Assembly (NCBI RefSeq): GCF_009604455.1
Contig: NZ_WEGL01000002.1
Coordinates: forward strand, 372,001-436,000
DNA length: 64,000 bases
Reading direction: 5' to 3'
Source: Streptomyces sp. RB17
GTDB taxonomy: Bacteria > Actinomycetota > Actinomycetes > Streptomycetales > Streptomycetaceae
Part shown: positions 63,233 through 64,000 of the stretch, piece after piece
Numbering within the stretch: position 1 is the first letter of the stretch
How the letters are laid out: the number at the start of each line of letters is the position of its first letter
The notes under the pieces: generated by a model
What the model was told of the DNA's origin: nothing
The model's input: only the letters and a program-made list of their open reading frames with translations
Databases searched by the model: none
Program-made: the position numbers and the translations under genes

Positions 63233-63882
63233 GCACGCCTGCTGCCGTCGGAGACCTGTACGCGGCACGCGGCCTCGGCGGCCGGCTCACCCCCGGAAGC
63301 CGGCCGGCCGTCCTGGTCGTCGATCTGATCAACGGGTTCACCGACCCCGACTGCCCGCCCGGCAGCGACCTGGACGCGGTCGTCACCGCCACCCGCACGC
63401 TGCTCGACCGGGCCCGGGCCGCCGGCACACCGGTGGTGTTCACGACGATCGCGTTCGCCGCCGACGGCGTCGAGGGCTCGCTGTGGCTGCGCAAGATGCC
63501 GGCCATGAAGGTCCTGGTCGAGGGAAGCCGGTGGGTCGAGGCCGACGAGCGGCTCGGCCGCACCGAAGCCGAGCCCCTCGTGGTCAAGCGCGCCGCGTCC
63601 TCCTTCGCCGGCACCGGGCTGGCCGCCCTGCTGACCGCCCTCGGCGCCGACAGCCTGATCGTCACCGGGGCCACCACCTCGGGCTGCGTCCGCGCCACCG
63701 CCGTCGACGCCTGCGCGGCCGGCTACCCGGCCTTCGTCGTCGCCGAGTGCGTGGGCGACCGCGCCGCGGGACCGCACGAGGCGAGCCTGTTCGACATCGA
63801 CGCCAAGTACGGGGACGTCATCGGCCTCGAGGACGCGCTGGCCCTGCTGCCCGATCCGACGACCGGGAGGGCCGCGTCATGA
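63229..63882 (+). CDS. Isochorismatase-like cysteine hydrolase (N-carbamoylsarcosine/maleamate amidase type)
   Basis: Product of 217 aa from GTG 63229. The catalytic triad is visible: Asp in AVLVVDLINGFTDP, Lys in LVVKRAASSFAGTGL, Cys in VTGATTSGCVRATAVDA. SFAGT and GPHEASLFDIDAKYGDV place it near N-carbamoylsarcosine and maleamate amidohydrolases. An amidase here suggests that the pathway substrate or its ring-opened product contains an amide, hence probably nitrogen in the ring (inference). Confidence 0.83.
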   Translation: MSTPAAVGDLYAARGLGGRLTPGSRPAVLVVDLINGFTDPDCPPGSDLDAVVTATRTLLDRARAAGTPVVFTTIAFAADGVEGSLWLRKMPAMKVLVEGSRWVEADERLGRTEAEPLVVKRAASSFAGTGLAALLTALGADSLIVTGATTSGCVRATAVDACAAGYPAFVVAECVGDRAAGPHEASLFDIDAKYGDVIGLEDALALLPDPTTGRAAS

Positions 63883-64000
63883 CCACAGCTCCGACCCTGG
63901 CCCGCACGGGCGCCGCACTGAGCGCGGCCGCCCACCCGGCGATCACGCCCCGGCTGGTCGTCCCGGGCAGTACGGACACCCCTCTGGGCCTGGCCGCCGA
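63879..64000 (+). CDS. Unknown protein, N-terminal part only
   Basis: Starts at ATG 63879 in an ATGA overlap with the cysteine hydrolase and runs off the right edge after about 40 codons (begins MTTAPTLARTG, then PRLVVPGSTDTPLGLA). Too short to classify. Its coupling shows the catabolic operon continues. Confidence 0.6.
   Translation, partial: MTTAPTLARTGAALSAAAHPAITPRLVVPGSTDTPLGLAA

Overview
The window reads as chromosomal DNA of a Streptomyces-like actinomycete. It is very GC-rich, start codons are often GTG, genes are packed with ATGA/GTGA overlaps, and typical actinobacterial families are present (a mycothiol-type maleylpyruvate isomerase, a DUF5302 small protein, GlxA-type AraC regulators). 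I see no rRNA, tRNA, CRISPR array or intact insertion sequence. All function calls come from reading motifs by eye; no database search was possible.

Layout. 1-3.9 kb: the end of a branched-chain-amino-acid-type ABC transporter operon (livG end, livF, livH, livM) with a coupled alpha/beta hydrolase. 4-7.8 kb: a GAF/PucR-type regulator, a 15-bp tandem repeat tract and an MHS-type transporter. 8-10.6 kb: a TDT-family transporter fused to a carboxypeptidase-regulatory-like domain, then relics of a second TDT gene and of a dxs gene. 10.7-13.4 kb: a 2-oxoglutarate dehydrogenase E1-like gene. 13.7-20.4 kb: a tightly coupled operon (GlxA regulator, ThDP enzyme, SRPBCC protein, KASIII-like enzyme, aminotransferase) with a second GlxA regulator at its end; this is the best candidate for an undescribed small-molecule system. 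20.7-25.5 kb: a metallo-beta-lactamase-fold protein, then a TetR/MMPL/LmeA-like efflux or lipid-transport locus with visible operators. 25.8-31.4 kb: a secreted aerolysin-like protein and a molybdenum hydroxylase (separate FAD subunit, fused FeS-Mo subunit) with a membrane-anchored ABM-domain protein. 31.5-34.3 kb: a divergent pair for polyhydroxybutyrate use (3-hydroxybutyrate dehydrogenase and secreted PHB depolymerase).

34.6-38.6 kb is a damaged gentisate pathway. A deletion has joined the 3' part of an IclR regulator to the 3' part of gentisate 1,2-dioxygenase, while fumarylpyruvate hydrolase, maleylpyruvate isomerase and 3-hydroxybenzoate 6-hydroxylase remain intact. 38.7-43.7 kb holds katG, an enoyl-CoA hydratase relic, a DEAD-box helicase and a DUF5302 protein. 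44.3-55.9 kb is a phenylacetate degradation island (paaR-like TetR, paaK, an internally deleted paaI, paaN, thiolase, paaF/H/G-type genes, paaABCDE) with two PaaR-type palindromes. 56.6-64 kb is a second catabolic cluster: NCS1 permease, Old Yellow Enzyme-type oxidoreductase, Rieske dioxygenase beta and alpha subunits, SDR dehydrogenase, cysteine hydrolase and the start of an unknown gene. Its two promoters share a 19-bp repeat.

As a whole the window looks like a catabolic and accessory region with many deletion-type scars: relics of dxs, TDT, alpha/beta hydrolase, IclR, gentisate dioxygenase, enoyl-CoA hydratase and an AraC gene, plus the shortened paaI. No transposon remnants accompany them.
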